A stretch of 21,609 nucleotides of DNA from DASYUM01 sp036001225 (lineage in GTDB: Bacteria > Methylomirabilota > Methylomirabilia > Rokubacteriales > DASRDR01): assembly GCA_036001225.1 (NCBI GenBank), contig DASYUM010000146.1, positions 1-21,609 of the forward strand. The letters run 5' to 3'. The translations under genes were made by a program, and so were the position numbers. This document shows, piece by piece, positions 5,906-12,187 of this stretch; position 1 is the first letter of the stretch; every line of letters begins with the position of its first letter. Below the pieces are notes generated by a model, which was not told the origin of the DNA, searched no databases, and was given only the letters and a program-made list of their open reading frames with translations.

Positions 5906-6937
5906 GTGCCCACGCTCGCAGCCGCCCGCCTCCACGACCTGGCCAGCCGCATCTTTGTGGCGCTCGGCACCCCCGAGGAGGACGCCCGCTGGATCGCCAC
6001 CCTGCTCGTGCGGGCGAACCTCCGGGGCCATGACTCGCACGGGGTGATCCGTATCCCGCAGTACGTCACCTCGGTGCGACAGGGGCCCACCAATCCCCGC
6101 CCGACCATCAAGATCGTTCACGAGACGCCGACCACCGCCATCGTGGACGGTGACGACGGATTCGGCCAGGTCGTCGCCCGCCGGGGCACCGAGATCGGAA
6201 TGGCCAAGGCGGCGCAACACGGGCTGAGCGCGGTCGGGGTCCAGCGCTCGTATCACATCGGCCGCCTGGCCGACTACACCGAGCTGGCCGCCGAGCGCGG
6301 CTTCGTCGGCTTGATGTGGACCAACGCGGCCACGGCGGTCTCGGTCGTGCCGTATGGCGGCGTGGGCCGGCGGCTCTCGACGAACCCGCTGGCGGTCGCG
6401 GTCCCGGGCGCCGAGGGCGGGGTGGCGATCTCGGTGGACATGGCGACCAGCATCGTGGCCGAGGGCAAGGTCCGCGTGAAGCGGAACCGCCGAGAGCCCC
6501 TGCCCGAGGGTTGGGCGATCGACGGCCAGGGCCGACCGGTGACCGACTCCGCGGCCTTCTATGGACCGCCCCGGGCCGGGCTCCTCCCGATGGCCGGCCA
6601 CAAGGGGACGGCGCTCGCGCTGGTAGTCGAGGTGCTGGCCGGGATCCTCTCCGGTTCGGGCGCGATCGGCCCCACGGCGGGACCGGTTCGCAACGGGGTC
6701 TTCCTCCTCCTCGTCGAAGTCGAGCGTTTCCTGCCACTCGCCGACTTCACCAAGCAGGTCGCCGATCTCGTCGGGTTCGTCAAGTCGTCGGAACCGGCGC
6801 CTGGCGTGAAGGAGATCCTGGTCCCGGGCGAGCCCGAGGCGCGTCTGGAGCGCGAACGCGGCGCCGGCGGCATCCCGGTCGAGGACGAGACCTGGCGCCA
6901 GATCGAGGCGATCGCGAGCGAACTGGGCGTCGGCTAA
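5906..6937 (+). CDS. Ldh family (malate/L-lactate dehydrogenase-like, Ldh_2) oxidoreductase
   Basis: This family catalyses NAD(P)-dependent oxidation or reduction of 2-hydroxy/2-oxo acids such as malate, sulfolactate, ureidoglycolate or diketogulonate. It is unrelated in fold to classical lactate dehydrogenase. The 343-residue length is standard. Family hallmarks are NLRGHDSHGVIRIPQY (H42 and H45), DGFGQVVA (84-91), SYHIGRLADY with H117 of the H-x-G motif, GLMWTNAATAV, LSTNPLAVAVP and MAGHKGTALAL. The GTG at 5906 has GGGAGG at 5895-5900 and starts at the usual family N-terminus. The exact substrate cannot be read from sequence. A DUF1028 gene follows within 20 bp, and an Ldh_2-like enzyme beside uptake genes suggests catabolism of an imported hydroxyacid. 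Confidence 0.93.
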   Translation: MPTLAAARLHDLASRIFVALGTPEEDARWIATLLVRANLRGHDSHGVIRIPQYVTSVRQGPTNPRPTIKIVHETPTTAIVDGDDGFGQVVARRGTEIGMAKAAQHGLSAVGVQRSYHIGRLADYTELAAERGFVGLMWTNAATAVSVVPYGGVGRRLSTNPLAVAVPGAEGGVAISVDMATSIVAEGKVRVKRNRREPLPEGWAIDGQGRPVTDSAAFYGPPRAGLLPMAGHKGTALALVVEVLAGILSGSGAIGPTAGPVRNGVFLLLVEVERFLPLADFTKQVADLVGFVKSSEPAPGVKEILVPGEPEARLERERGAGGIPVEDETWRQIEAIASELGVG

Positions 6938-6956
6938 CCCGCCGGGACGCGTCGCC

Positions 6957-7628
6957 CTGGACCTCCACACCTTCTCCATCGCCGCCCGCTGCCCTCGCAC
7001 GGGCGACTTCGGCGTCGCGGTGGCCACCGCGCGGCCCGCGGTGGGCGCGCTGGTGCCGTGGGTCTCCCGCCGGGCCGCGATCGCGACGCAGGCCCGCGTC
7101 AATACCGACCTCGGGCGGCACGGTCTGGCGCTGATCGAGCAGGGCGTGCCGATCGCCACCGCCCTCGGCGCGCTGGTCGAGGCGGATCCCGAGCGCGAGT
7201 TGCGCCAGCTCCACGGCGTGGATGAGCGTCACGCCTTCGTCCATACCGGTGGCCGGTGCGTCGCCTGGTGCGGGCACGTCGCCGGGGACGCGTTCACGGT
7301 GGCCGGCAACATGCTCGTCGGCGGCGGCGTCCTGGAGGCGATGGCCGCCGCGTTCGCGGCGCGGGCGGAGGACGAGCTGGCGGCCCGGCTCCTCGCCGCC
7401 CTCGAGGCCGGACAGACCGCGGGCGGGGACAAGCGCGGCAAGCAATCGGCCGCCCTCCTGGTGGCCGCCGCCGGACCACGGGGTTACCACAACCTGCGCG
7501 TGGACGACCATGCCGACCCCGTGGCCGAACTGCGACGGATCTACGCGGTGGGCGTCGCTCACTGGAATCGGCTGGCCCAGGAGTACGGGCTCGACGCCCA
7601 GCGTCTGTTCGGCCGGATCAAGCACTGA
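6957..7628 (+). CDS. DUF1028 family protein (Ntn-hydrolase-like), probable CTG start
   Basis: The product matches DUF1028: TFSIAARCPRTGDFGVAVAT at the N-terminus, then ALVPWVSRRAAIATQA, HAFVHTGGRCVAWCGHVAG, FTVAGNMLVGGGVLEAM and DDHADPVAELRRIY near the C-terminus. The family has an Ntn-hydrolase-type fold, in which a Thr close to the N-terminus would be the candidate nucleophile; the biological substrate is unknown to me. The conserved TFSI motif lies upstream of the first in-frame ATG/GTG/TTG (GTG 7020), so that start would delete about 20 conserved residues. The only start-like codon that keeps them is CTG at 6957 (reading M-D-L-H-T-F-S-I), with GGGA at 6944-6947. It is probably cotranscribed with the Ldh_2 gene ending at 6937. 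Confidence 0.82.
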   Translation: MDLHTFSIAARCPRTGDFGVAVATARPAVGALVPWVSRRAAIATQARVNTDLGRHGLALIEQGVPIATALGALVEADPERELRQLHGVDERHAFVHTGGRCVAWCGHVAGDAFTVAGNMLVGGGVLEAMAAAFAARAEDELAARLLAALEAGQTAGGDKRGKQSAALLVAAAGPRGYHNLRVDDHADPVAELRRIYAVGVAHWNRLAQEYGLDAQRLFGRIKH

Positions 7629-7630
7629 CC

Positions 7631-7660
7631 TTGCGTCGGCAGAAACCCTCGGTCTATGAT
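7631..7660 (+). promoter_or_regulatory. Candidate sigma70 promoter of the transporter operon
   Basis: TTGCGT (7631-7636) and TATGAT (7655-7660) are separated by 18 bp. The -10 matches consensus at five of six positions and the -35 at three. Transcription would begin near 7667, leaving a leader of about 47 bases before ATG 7714. It lies immediately after the DUF1028 stop, so the transporter genes may have their own promoter as well as read-through. Confidence 0.45.
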
Positions 7661-7713
7661 CGGCGTCGCTGGCCCCTCGATCCCATTCACCCCCTGTCGT
7701 GGAGGACTTGGCC

Positions 7714-9267
7714 ATGAGCGGAACGCGGAAGGGACTCGGGCTCGCCCTGGCCGTCGGGTTGGCGCTCGGCCTCACGGCCGGGCCGGCCGCGGCCCAGAAG
7801 AAGACCCTGGTGGTCGCCCTCAACCAGGACCCCGATATCCTGGACCCGACCCTGGCGCGGACCTACGTCGGCCGGATCATCTTCGAGCACATGTGCGAGA
7901 AGCTCTTCGAGATCGACGAGAAGCTCAACATCTATCCCCAGCTCGCCGCCGAGATGCCCCGCTTCAGCGACGGCGGCAGGACGGTGACCATCCGCCTCCG
8001 CTCGGGAGTGAAGTTCAACGATGGGACGCCGATGACGGCGGAGGCCGTCAAGTTCTCCCTGGACCGCCACCGGGAGATGAAGGGCAGTAACCGCCGGAGC
8101 GAGCTGGACCACGTCGACGCCATCGACGTCGCCGACCCCTCGACCGTGCGCCTCCGCCTGAAGGCGCCGTTCTCCCCGATCGTGGCCATCCTCGCCGACC
8201 GGGCCGGGATGCCGGTCTCGCCGACCCAGGCCCGGAAGCTCGACGACAAGTTCGGCACCGCGCCCGTCTGCGTGGGGCCCTGGACGGTGGCCGAGCGGGT
8301 GGCCCAGGATCGGATCGTGCTCGAGCGCTCGAGCCACTACTTCGATCCCAAGGTCGCGGCCTTCGACAAGCTGATCTTCCGGATCATCACCGACGACAAC
8401 GTGCGGCTGGCGAACCTGCGCTCGGGCGACATCGACTTCATGCACCTGGTGACGCCGACCCACGCGGCCAGCCTGCGCGCGGAGAAGAAGTTCGAGGTCG
8501 CCAGTGTGACCGGGCTCGGCTACTCGGGAATCACGATCAACCTGCGGAACAAGACGGGCAAGGACCAGCCGCCGGGCGACCTCGGCACGCCGCTGGCGAA
8601 CGACCCGCGGGTCCGCGAGGCGTTCGAGCTGGCGATCGACCGGGAGGCGCTCAACCAGGTGGTGTGGGAGGGCCAGTACACGCCCGGCTGCACGCCGATC
8701 TCGCCGGTGAGCCCGTTCTACGACAAGGCCCGGAAGTGCCCGGGGCGAGACGTCCCGAGGGCCAAGAAGCTCCTGGCCGACGCCGGCCTGGCCGGGGGCT
8801 ACGCCTTCGAGCTGACCGTCCAGAACCAGCCGCCGGAGCGCCGCGTCGGCGAGGTCCTCCAGGGCATGGCGAAGGAGGTCGGATTCAACATCAGCATCCG
8901 GCCATCCGAGTTCGCCTCCGCCTTGACCGACGACGACAACGGCAAGCTCCAGGCCTTCCAGGTCGGCTGGAGCGGCCGGGTCGATCCCGACGCCAACATC
9001 CACCAGTTCCACACCTGCCGGGGGAGCCTCAACACGAGCCTCGCCTGCGACGAGACGATCGACTCGCTCTTGAACAAGGCGCGGGAGGTCAGCGACAACA
9101 AGGAGCGGGCGGAGCTCTACCGTCAGGCCATCGAGAAGTTCGCCGCCCGGCGGAACATCCTGTATCTCTACCACTTGAACTACATCGTCGCCTACCCGAA
9201 GAACCTCAAGGGCTACAAGGCGGTCCCCGACGGGCTGATCCGCATCAAGGGAGTGAGCTGGCAGTAG
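7714..9267 (+). CDS. ABC transporter substrate-binding protein, peptide/SBP_bac_5 family
   Basis: A periplasmic binding protein of the Dpp/Opp cluster, which captures di- or oligopeptides or related solutes and delivers them to the permeases encoded next. It has 517 residues. A signal peptide (MSGTRKG, Leu/Ala/Gly core, cleavage near AAA-Q at 27) precedes the mature start TLVVALNQDPDILDPTLA. SBP_bac_5 features follow: YPQLAAEMPRFSDGGRTVTI, LRSGVKFNDGTPMTAEAVKFSL and, later, DPRVREAFELAIDREALNQVVW. ATG 7714 has GGAGG eight bases upstream; an in-frame TTG/GTG at 7699 would lie on the ribosome site itself. Two cysteine pairs in the C-terminal lobe may form disulfides. The ligand is not predictable; this class also includes glycoside and nickel binders. 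Confidence 0.94.
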   Translation: MSGTRKGLGLALAVGLALGLTAGPAAAQKKTLVVALNQDPDILDPTLARTYVGRIIFEHMCEKLFEIDEKLNIYPQLAAEMPRFSDGGRTVTIRLRSGVKFNDGTPMTAEAVKFSLDRHREMKGSNRRSELDHVDAIDVADPSTVRLRLKAPFSPIVAILADRAGMPVSPTQARKLDDKFGTAPVCVGPWTVAERVAQDRIVLERSSHYFDPKVAAFDKLIFRIITDDNVRLANLRSGDIDFMHLVTPTHAASLRAEKKFEVASVTGLGYSGITINLRNKTGKDQPPGDLGTPLANDPRVREAFELAIDREALNQVVWEGQYTPGCTPISPVSPFYDKARKCPGRDVPRAKKLLADAGLAGGYAFELTVQNQPPERRVGEVLQGMAKEVGFNISIRPSEFASALTDDDNGKLQAFQVGWSGRVDPDANIHQFHTCRGSLNTSLACDETIDSLLNKAREVSDNKERAELYRQAIEKFAARRNILYLYHLNYIVAYPKNLKGYKAVPDGLIRIKGVSWQ

Positions 9268-9285
9268 GCCCTCTCCTGACCCGGA

Positions 9286-9314
9286 CCCTCTCCCTCCCGC
9301 CGGGAGGGAGAGGG
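9286..9314 (+). terminator. Intra-operon 13-bp hairpin between binding protein and permease
   Basis: CCCTCTCCCTCCC (9286-9298) and GGGAGGGAGAGGG (9302-9314) form a perfect 13-bp stem with a 3-base loop, starting 19 bases after the binding-protein stop and 23 before the permease start. There is no T-tract. Such hairpins after binding-protein genes are known to protect the upstream mRNA and reduce downstream expression (the malE-malF principle). A similar role is inferred. Confidence 0.6.
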
Positions 9315-9336
9315 GGCGCGGCCGGCTGACCCCTCC

Positions 9337-10296
9337 GTGTTCGAGTTCCTCGTCCAGCGGGCCTTCATCTCGATCATCACGCTCCTCCTCATCACGCTCA
9401 TCGTCTTCACGGGTGTCCGGCTCATCCCCGGCGACCCGGCCCGCGTGATGGGCGGGACCGACGCCGATCCGGCCGGCCTCGAGGAGATCCGCCAGAAGTA
9501 CGGCCTGCGCGATCCCATCCCGGTCCAGTACCTCCGGTGGCTCGGACTCCTCGTGCGGGGCGATCTCGGCGAGTCCATCCGCACCCGCGAGCCGGTCACG
9601 CGTATCGTGGCCCTGAAGCTCCCCATCACCCTCGAGCTGGCCGGGGCCGCCCTGCTGGTGGCGCTCACCATCGCGCTGCCGACCGGGGTGCTGGCGGCCG
9701 TGCGGCGCAACACGGTGTGGGACTACCTGGCCAGCGGCGTCTCGCTCTTCGGCGTCTCCATCCCCAATTTCTGGCTCGGCATCATGCTGATCCTCGTGCT
9801 CTCCGTCCAGCTCGGCTGGCTCCCGGCCTCCGGCTTCGTCCCGTTGCTGCAGGACCCGGTCGGAAACACGCGGCGGATGCTCATGCCCGCCTTCGTGCTG
9901 GGCGTCGCCCTGGCCGCCGTCCTGATGCGCCAGACGCGCAACAGCATGATCGAGGTGCTGAGCGCGGATTACATCCGGACCGCCCGCAGCAAGGGCCTGG
10001 CGCCGCCAGCGGTCGTCTTCCGCCATGCCATTCGGAACGGCCTCATCCCGGTGGTGACCATCATCGGCCTCCAGGTCGGCGCGCTCATCAGCGGGGCGGT
10101 GGTGACCGAGCAGATCTTCGTGGTGCCGGGGTTCGGCCGGCTGATCGTGGAGGCGGTGTTCACGCGCGACTACCCACTCGTGCAAGGGGTCGTCCTCATC
10201 ACGGCCAGCGCCTACGTCTTGATCAATCTCCTGGTGGACATCGCCTACTCGCTGCTGAACCCCCGCATCCGGGTCCGGGGCGCCGGTGACGCCTGA
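9337..10296 (+). CDS. ABC transporter permease, DppB type
   Basis: An inner-membrane permease of 319 residues in the DppB/OppB family. The first membrane helix is at about residues 7-28, followed by the family-typical periplasmic motif LIPGDPARVMGG and YGLRDPIPVQYLRWL. Further helices include ITLELAGAALLVALTIALP and IPNFWLGIMLILVLSV. The cytoplasmic EAA-type loop that contacts the ATPase is at about 209-238 (SADYIRTARSKGLAPPAVVF, then RHAIRNGLIPV). The GTG at 9337 gives the conserved MFEFLVQRAF-type N-terminus; no good Shine-Dalgarno is seen, only the purine-rich arm of the preceding hairpin. The stop overlaps the start of the next permease by 11 bp. Confidence 0.94.
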   Translation: MFEFLVQRAFISIITLLLITLIVFTGVRLIPGDPARVMGGTDADPAGLEEIRQKYGLRDPIPVQYLRWLGLLVRGDLGESIRTREPVTRIVALKLPITLELAGAALLVALTIALPTGVLAAVRRNTVWDYLASGVSLFGVSIPNFWLGIMLILVLSVQLGWLPASGFVPLLQDPVGNTRRMLMPAFVLGVALAAVLMRQTRNSMIEVLSADYIRTARSKGLAPPAVVFRHAIRNGLIPVVTIIGLQVGALISGAVVTEQIFVVPGFGRLIVEAVFTRDYPLVQGVVLITASAYVLINLLVDIAYSLLNPRIRVRGAGDA

Positions 10297-11128
10297 GCGG
10301 CTGTGGCGGCGGGGGCGGCGTCTGGCCCGGCGGCCGCCGGCGGCGGTGGGTGCGATCGTGGTGGCGCTATTCGTCGCGGTGGCGGTCGGCGCCCCCTGGA
10401 TCGCCCCTGCCGATCCGACCCAGACCGACTGGGGGAAGATCCGGAAGGCGCCGAGCTGGGTCCACCCGTTCGGCACCGACGATCTGGGCCGCGACAACCT
10501 CTCGCGCGTGATCTGGGGCGCGCGGATCTCCATGCGGGCGGGCGTGCTCTCGATCCTGTTCGCGATGGCGCTGGGCGTGCCGACCGGGCTGATCTCCGGT
10601 TACTATCGGGGCGCCGTCGATCAGCTCGTGATGCGGCTGACCGACGCCTGGCTCGCGTTCCCCTTCCTCATCCTGGCCATCGGGCTGGTGACCATCCTGG
10701 GCCCCTCGCTCACCAACGCGACGCTGGCCATCGGGCTCGGTGCCACGCCGACCTTCATCCGCCTGACGCGCGGGCTCGTTCTGGCGACCCGCGAGGAGGA
10801 CTACGTCCAGGGAGCCCGGGCCGTGGGGGCCGGCGACGTTCGGGTCATGGCGCGCCACGTCCTCCCGAACGTCGTCAGCTCGCTGCTGGTCCAGGCCACT
10901 GTCTCGATCCCGGCAGCGATCATCGGGGAGGCCGTTCTCTCCTTCCTCGGCCTCGGCGTCCAGCCACCCGAGCCGAGCTGGGGGACCATGCTCAACGCGG
11001 CTCAGCAGTTTCTGGAGACGGCGCCCTGGATGGCCTGGTGGCCGGGGCTGGCCATCTTCGTCCTCACCCTGTCCTTCAATCTGGCCGGCGACGGCCTGCG
11101 GGACGTCCTGGATCCGAAGGATTACTGA
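10286..11128 (+). CDS. ABC transporter permease, DppC type
   Basis: The second permease of the Dpp-type heterodimer, 280 residues. It shows a basic N-terminus (LWRRGRRLARRPPA), a first helix at about 20-42, the DppC signature HPFGTDDLGRDNLSRVIWGAR, and an EAA loop at about 171-200 (EDYVQGARAVGAGDVRVMAR, then HVLPN). The C-terminus LAGDGLRDVLDPKDY is typical of the family. The GTG at 10286 lies within the end of the preceding gene (11-bp overlap), consistent with coupled translation at 1:1 stoichiometry. No DppD/DppF ATPase genes follow; an LLM oxidoreductase begins five bases after the stop. The transporter must borrow ATPases encoded elsewhere. Confidence 0.94.
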   Translation: MTPERLWRRGRRLARRPPAAVGAIVVALFVAVAVGAPWIAPADPTQTDWGKIRKAPSWVHPFGTDDLGRDNLSRVIWGARISMRAGVLSILFAMALGVPTGLISGYYRGAVDQLVMRLTDAWLAFPFLILAIGLVTILGPSLTNATLAIGLGATPTFIRLTRGLVLATREEDYVQGARAVGAGDVRVMARHVLPNVVSSLLVQATVSIPAAIIGEAVLSFLGLGVQPPEPSWGTMLNAAQQFLETAPWMAWWPGLAIFVLTLSFNLAGDGLRDVLDPKDY

Positions 11129-11132
11129 GTCG

Positions 11133-12089
11133 GTGCGTGCTAGCATCGGGGGCGTGCTCGGTCCGTCGAAGATTCGCATCGGCGTGATGCCGGGGCCGTG
11201 GCCGGAGGGCGGGGCGGCGAGCGCGCTCCTCTGGCGGCTCGGCGACCTGTGTGAGAGGACGGCGATCGACTCGCTGTGGCTTTCGGATCGGCTGCTCGCC
11301 CCCACTCTCGAGCCCCTGACCGCGATCGCCGCCGTCGCCGCCCGCACGCGTCGGCTGAAGTTCGGGACCGCCGTCCTCGTCCTCCCGTTCCGCAGCCCGG
11401 TCGTCGCCGCCAAGGCGCTGGCCACCCTCGACGTCATCTCCGAGGGCCGCATCTTTCCGGCGGTCGGTGTCGGACTCGACCAGCGGCGCGAGTGGGAGGC
11501 GGCCGGGGTGCCGCCCGGCAGCCGAGGCGCGCGGACGGATGAGGCGATCGAGGTGATCCGACGCCTGTGGACGGAGGACGAGGTCACCTACAAGGGCTCG
11601 TACTTCACGCTGGACCGGGTGCGGCTCTCCCCGCGTCCGGTGCAGACCCCGCCGCCGCTCTGGGTGGGCGGAACGACCGAGGTCGCCCTCCGGCGGGCCG
11701 GCCGCCTCTCCGACGGCTGGCTGGCCTCGCTGATCGCGCCCGAGGCCTTCGGGCGCGCCGTCGAACGGATCCGGACCTACGCGCGCGAGGCGGGACGCGC
11801 GATCGAGCCCGATCACTTCGGGACCATCATCCCGTTCGTCCTCGCCGCCTCCCCGGCCGAGGGGTGGCGGGCCGCCGAGCCCTACCTCCCGCGCGACCGG
11901 GCCGACGAGGCGACGCTGCGGGCGGCGACCGCGGTGGGGCCGGCGGAAGCGGTGGCCGCGGTCATCGAGCGCTACGTCGCCCGCGGCGGCACCAAGTTCG
12001 TCCTCCGGCCGGCCGGGCCGCCGGGTCCGATGCTCGACCAGCTCGCCCGCCTCGCCGACGAGGTCATTCCGGCGTTTCATGCCCGATGA
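11133..12089 (+). CDS. LLM class flavin-dependent oxidoreductase
   Basis: A luciferase-like (TIM-barrel) oxidoreductase using FMN or F420, 318 residues. Family signatures are IRIGVMPGPWPEGG, TAIDSLWLSDRLL, FGTAVLVLPFRSPVVAAKALATLDVISEGR, VGVGLDQRREWEAAGVP, RTDEAIEVIRRLW and PPPLWVGGTTEVALRRAGR. It probably oxidises a small organic substrate brought in by the adjacent transporter, though neither substrate nor cofactor can be assigned. The GTG at 11133 is five bases after the DppC stop; GTG 11154 is an alternative seven residues later, and neither has a strong ribosome site. The stop codon TGA is created by sequence belonging to the segment inserted after 12087 (see the repeat entries); without it, the gene would end at the same codon with TAG. 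Confidence 0.92.
   Translation: MRASIGGVLGPSKIRIGVMPGPWPEGGAASALLWRLGDLCERTAIDSLWLSDRLLAPTLEPLTAIAAVAARTRRLKFGTAVLVLPFRSPVVAAKALATLDVISEGRIFPAVGVGLDQRREWEAAGVPPGSRGARTDEAIEVIRRLWTEDEVTYKGSYFTLDRVRLSPRPVQTPPPLWVGGTTEVALRRAGRLSDGWLASLIAPEAFGRAVERIRTYAREAGRAIEPDHFGTIIPFVLAASPAEGWRAAEPYLPRDRADEATLRAATAVGPAEAVAAVIERYVARGGTKFVLRPAGPPGPMLDQLARLADEVIPAFHAR
12066..12087. repeat. 22-bp direct repeat, left copy (end of LLM gene)
   Basis: These 22 bases, beginning ATTCCGGCG and ending CATGCCCGAT, recur exactly at 12166-12187, 100 bp away; the bases flanking each copy differ. The left copy encodes the last seven residues (IPAFHAR) of the LLM oxidoreductase. Confidence 0.95.
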
Positions 12090-12165
12090 GGTGAGCGAGG
12101 TCGAGCGACCCCCAGGTGGGGGGGTCCAGGGGGGGAGTGGTTGGGACTCCCCCCCTGATAAAGTG
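12088..12165. mobile_element. Putative inserted double-hairpin element between direct repeats
   Basis: A 78-bp segment lies between two exact 22-bp direct repeats. It contains two adjacent hairpins. The first is GACCCCC/GGGGGTC (12107-12113 with 12120-12126). The second is a perfect 12-bp stem, CAGGGGGGGAGT/ACTCCCCCCCTG (12127-12138 with 12146-12157), with a 7-base loop. Removing the segment and one repeat would leave the LLM gene ending in TAG and the next gene starting at an ATG inside its last codons, an ordinary 11-bp operon overlap. The layout therefore suggests insertion with target duplication. The element has no coding capacity. A second possibility is a rearrangement by strand slippage. 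Functionally it may now act as a terminator or attenuator within the operon. Confidence 0.5.
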
Positions 12166-12187
12166 ATTCCGGCGTTTCATGCCCGAT
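12166..12187. repeat. 22-bp direct repeat, right copy (start of glycosidase gene)
   Basis: An exact copy of 12066-12087. Here it supplies the ATG (12179-12181) and first codons of the glycoside hydrolase. No Shine-Dalgarno lies within the repeat or just upstream, as would be expected if the start originally depended on coupling to the overlapping LLM gene. Confidence 0.95.

Noticed and set aside
4844..7159. A 771-codon minus-strand open frame opposite the Ldh_2 gene
   Set aside because: It is a shadow of the Ldh_2 and secreted-protein genes. Only the separate frame 4966-5256 was kept, because it has its own start and a 3' hairpin.
7687..10533. A 948-codon minus-strand open frame opposite the binding protein and permease
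   Set aside because: The translation is Asp/His/Arg/Gly-rich without motifs or a start context, and lies wholly antisense to well-supported transporter genes.
12107..12157. An ordinary intrinsic terminator as the whole explanation of the spacer before the glycosidase gene
   Set aside because: It would not explain the exact 22-bp direct repeats or the restored 11-bp gene overlap when the segment is removed, and there is no T-tract.
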